Assembly (NCBI GenBank): GCA_026710945.1
Contig: JAPOQA010000069.1
Span: forward strand, 1 to 64,000
DNA length: 64,000 nucleotides
Reading direction: 5' to 3'
From: Chloroflexota bacterium
Lineage (GTDB): Bacteria > Chloroflexota > UBA11872 > VXOZ01
A program made the translations under genes and the position numbers. Every line of letters starts with the position of its first letter. Position 1 is the first letter of the stretch. A model generated the notes under the pieces. The model had not been told where the DNA came from and made no database searches. It saw nothing but the letters and a program-made list of their open reading frames with translations. Positions 63,068-64,000 of this stretch are shown here, one piece after another.

Positions 63068-64000
63068 GTGGCCATAGCAGAGGAACGTCTCGGCCAGGAA
63101 ATCTGGTCCGACCTGCAAAGTAATGTGCAAGAGCGAATTCATGGCGCGATCTTGATGTTGAGTGAGCGCGAGAAGCAAATTGCGCTGACTGATTTGGCGC
63201 GCATGGTCGCCACGCCAAATCAATATAGCGTGGCGGAGCGTGTCTCGGTGGGGAAAGCCCTCTCTTTTCTTGGTGACCCGAGAATTCACTCGCGAGAACC
63301 CAAGATGGCGCGCATTCCGGCTGGCGCCTTCACAATGGGTACAGCGAGCGATTCAGTAGACCAGATTCTGGAAGGAGCCCCCGCAGGCACCGAGGATGAT
63401 GGGGATTCTCACCGTACGCAGCGGGGTGCGTTGCTCATGGAAACGCCGGCGCGATCGGTTGAGCTCCCAACATTCTTCATTGGGAGATATCTTGTCACGA
63501 ATATGGAATTTCGCTCTTTTGTGCTTGCCGGCGGCGCGCCGCCTCGCGACTATTGGGATGGCACTACCGTTGATCCCTGGATCCTGAACCAGCCGGTAAG
63601 GGACGTGAATTGGGAAGAAGCGGTAGGGTACTGCGATTGGCTGGCGGGAGAGACAGGGAATGCCTATCGTTTACCTACGGAGGAGGAGTGGGAGAAAGCG
63701 GCACGCGGCACGGATGGTAGGGTGTTTCCTTGGGGAGAGACGTTTTACTACACTTGTGGCAATGTTTGGGAAGGCGGTGTCGCGGCGCCCACGCCCGTTG
63801 GGGTCTATCCGGATGGCACCAGTCCCTATGGTGTCTTGGATATGGCCGGGAATGTTGCGGAATGGACGGCATCTTTCATAGGCAACTATCCCGAATCCGA
63901 GGGCGGTGACGTGATCGCGTCCCAAGTAGCAGAATACGGTCGGTACCGTGTAGTGCGCGGCGGCTGCTGGCAGGATCCCACGCAATTTTCGCGGTGTGCT
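63068..64000 (+). CDS. formylglycine-generating-enzyme-like (SUMF1) protein, 3' truncated by window
   Basis: The frame from GTG 63068 (GGGAG nine bases upstream) stays open for 311 codons to the window edge. The first 85 residues are helical and end in AERVSVGKALSFLGDPR, a lead-in often seen before such domains. Then comes a SUMF1/FGE fold: MARIPAGAFTMGT, ELPTFFIGRYLVTNMEFRSF, DVNWEEAVGYCDWLAGETG, YRLPTEEEWEKAARG, FPWGE, SPYGVLDMAGNVAEWT, RVVRGGCW. True FGE oxidises the sulfatase CxPxR cysteine; many relatives have other roles. The paired active-site cysteines would lie near or beyond the visible end. Confidence 0.85.
   Translation, partial: MAIAEERLGQEIWSDLQSNVQERIHGAILMLSEREKQIALTDLARMVATPNQYSVAERVSVGKALSFLGDPRIHSREPKMARIPAGAFTMGTASDSVDQILEGAPAGTEDDGDSHRTQRGALLMETPARSVELPTFFIGRYLVTNMEFRSFVLAGGAPPRDYWDGTTVDPWILNQPVRDVNWEEAVGYCDWLAGETGNAYRLPTEEEWEKAARGTDGRVFPWGETFYYTCGNVWEGGVAAPTPVGVYPDGTSPYGVLDMAGNVAEWTASFIGNYPESEGGDVIASQVAEYGRYRVVRGGCWQDPTQFSRCA

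Noticed and set aside
62802-63218. A 138-codon minus-strand frame.
   Set aside because: It overlaps the start of the SUMF1-like gene antisense and has no conserved features.

Overview
The window is a stretch of bacterial chromosome, mostly G+C-rich, carrying about 45 protein genes on both strands. It holds no rRNA, no recognisable tRNA, no CRISPR array and no phage structural genes. A Trp-specific T-box riboswitch upstream of a complete trp operon points to a lineage that uses T-boxes (Firmicutes, Actinobacteria, Chloroflexota, Deinococcus). The rest of the gene set fits a free-living or host-associated Chloroflexota-like heterotroph: molybdenum hydroxylase, several Gfo/Idh/MocA oxidoreductases, sulfatases, TIM-barrel sugar isomerases, alpha/beta hydrolases, a type II glutamine synthetase and many toxin-antitoxin pairs. 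That placement is tentative. Gene gaps are filled with several families of short palindromic or inverted-repeat elements.

Layout. 1-5.1 kb: a CbiX-like/ferredoxin fusion, a methyltransferase, a block of palindromic repeats, a polysaccharide flippase, a MazEF pair and a rhodanese. 5.1-10.9 kb: a NitT/TauT-type ABC importer (ATPase, binding protein, permease) followed by an FAD oxidoreductase and a 2[4Fe-4S] ferredoxin. 11.1-15.1 kb: a hydrolase, a PRC-barrel protein, a UMF1-type transporter and a TIM-barrel isomerase. 15.3-25 kb, minus strand: promoter, T-box, trpE-G-D-C-F, a DUF2281/PIN toxin-antitoxin pair, trpS, trpB-A and a methyltransferase-like gene, so tryptophan synthesis and tRNA-Trp charging appear to share one T-box switch. 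25-36.6 kb: a polysaccharide deacetylase, KDPG aldolase and KDG kinase, a frameshifted hicA with hicB, a Nudix-like gene, a large AT-richer STAND NTPase, an HTH-fused SelA-like PLP enzyme, a creatininase-family hydrolase and a Gfo/Idh/MocA oxidoreductase.

37-52 kb: a tandem two-domain hydrolase whose 3' end lies in a MITE-like element, another TIM-barrel isomerase, two sulfatases, a lone sugar-binding lipoprotein, a DUF815 ATPase and two tandem Gfo/Idh/MocA paralogues. 51.5-55.4 kb: a three-subunit xanthine dehydrogenase/CO dehydrogenase-type enzyme in the order medium-small-large. 55.6-60.2 kb, plus strand: type II glutamine synthetase, FmdB-type zinc ribbon, HAD phosphatase, DapB-like dehydrogenase and a RecB-like nuclease. 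60.5-64 kb: an AT-richer Fic protein, a poorly coding stretch and the start of a formylglycine-generating-enzyme-like protein that runs off the window.

The best candidate for an undescribed system is the STAND protein at 29884-32544. It reads as an N-terminal HEPN-type RNase domain (RNRVMH), an NB-ARC-type ATPase, a helical/TPR-like repeat region and a C-terminal cold-shock-like OB fold. This is an effector-switch-sensor layout like those of bacterial NLR-type immune proteins, and its base composition differs from its neighbours. Domain assignments come from reading motifs by eye; no database search was run.
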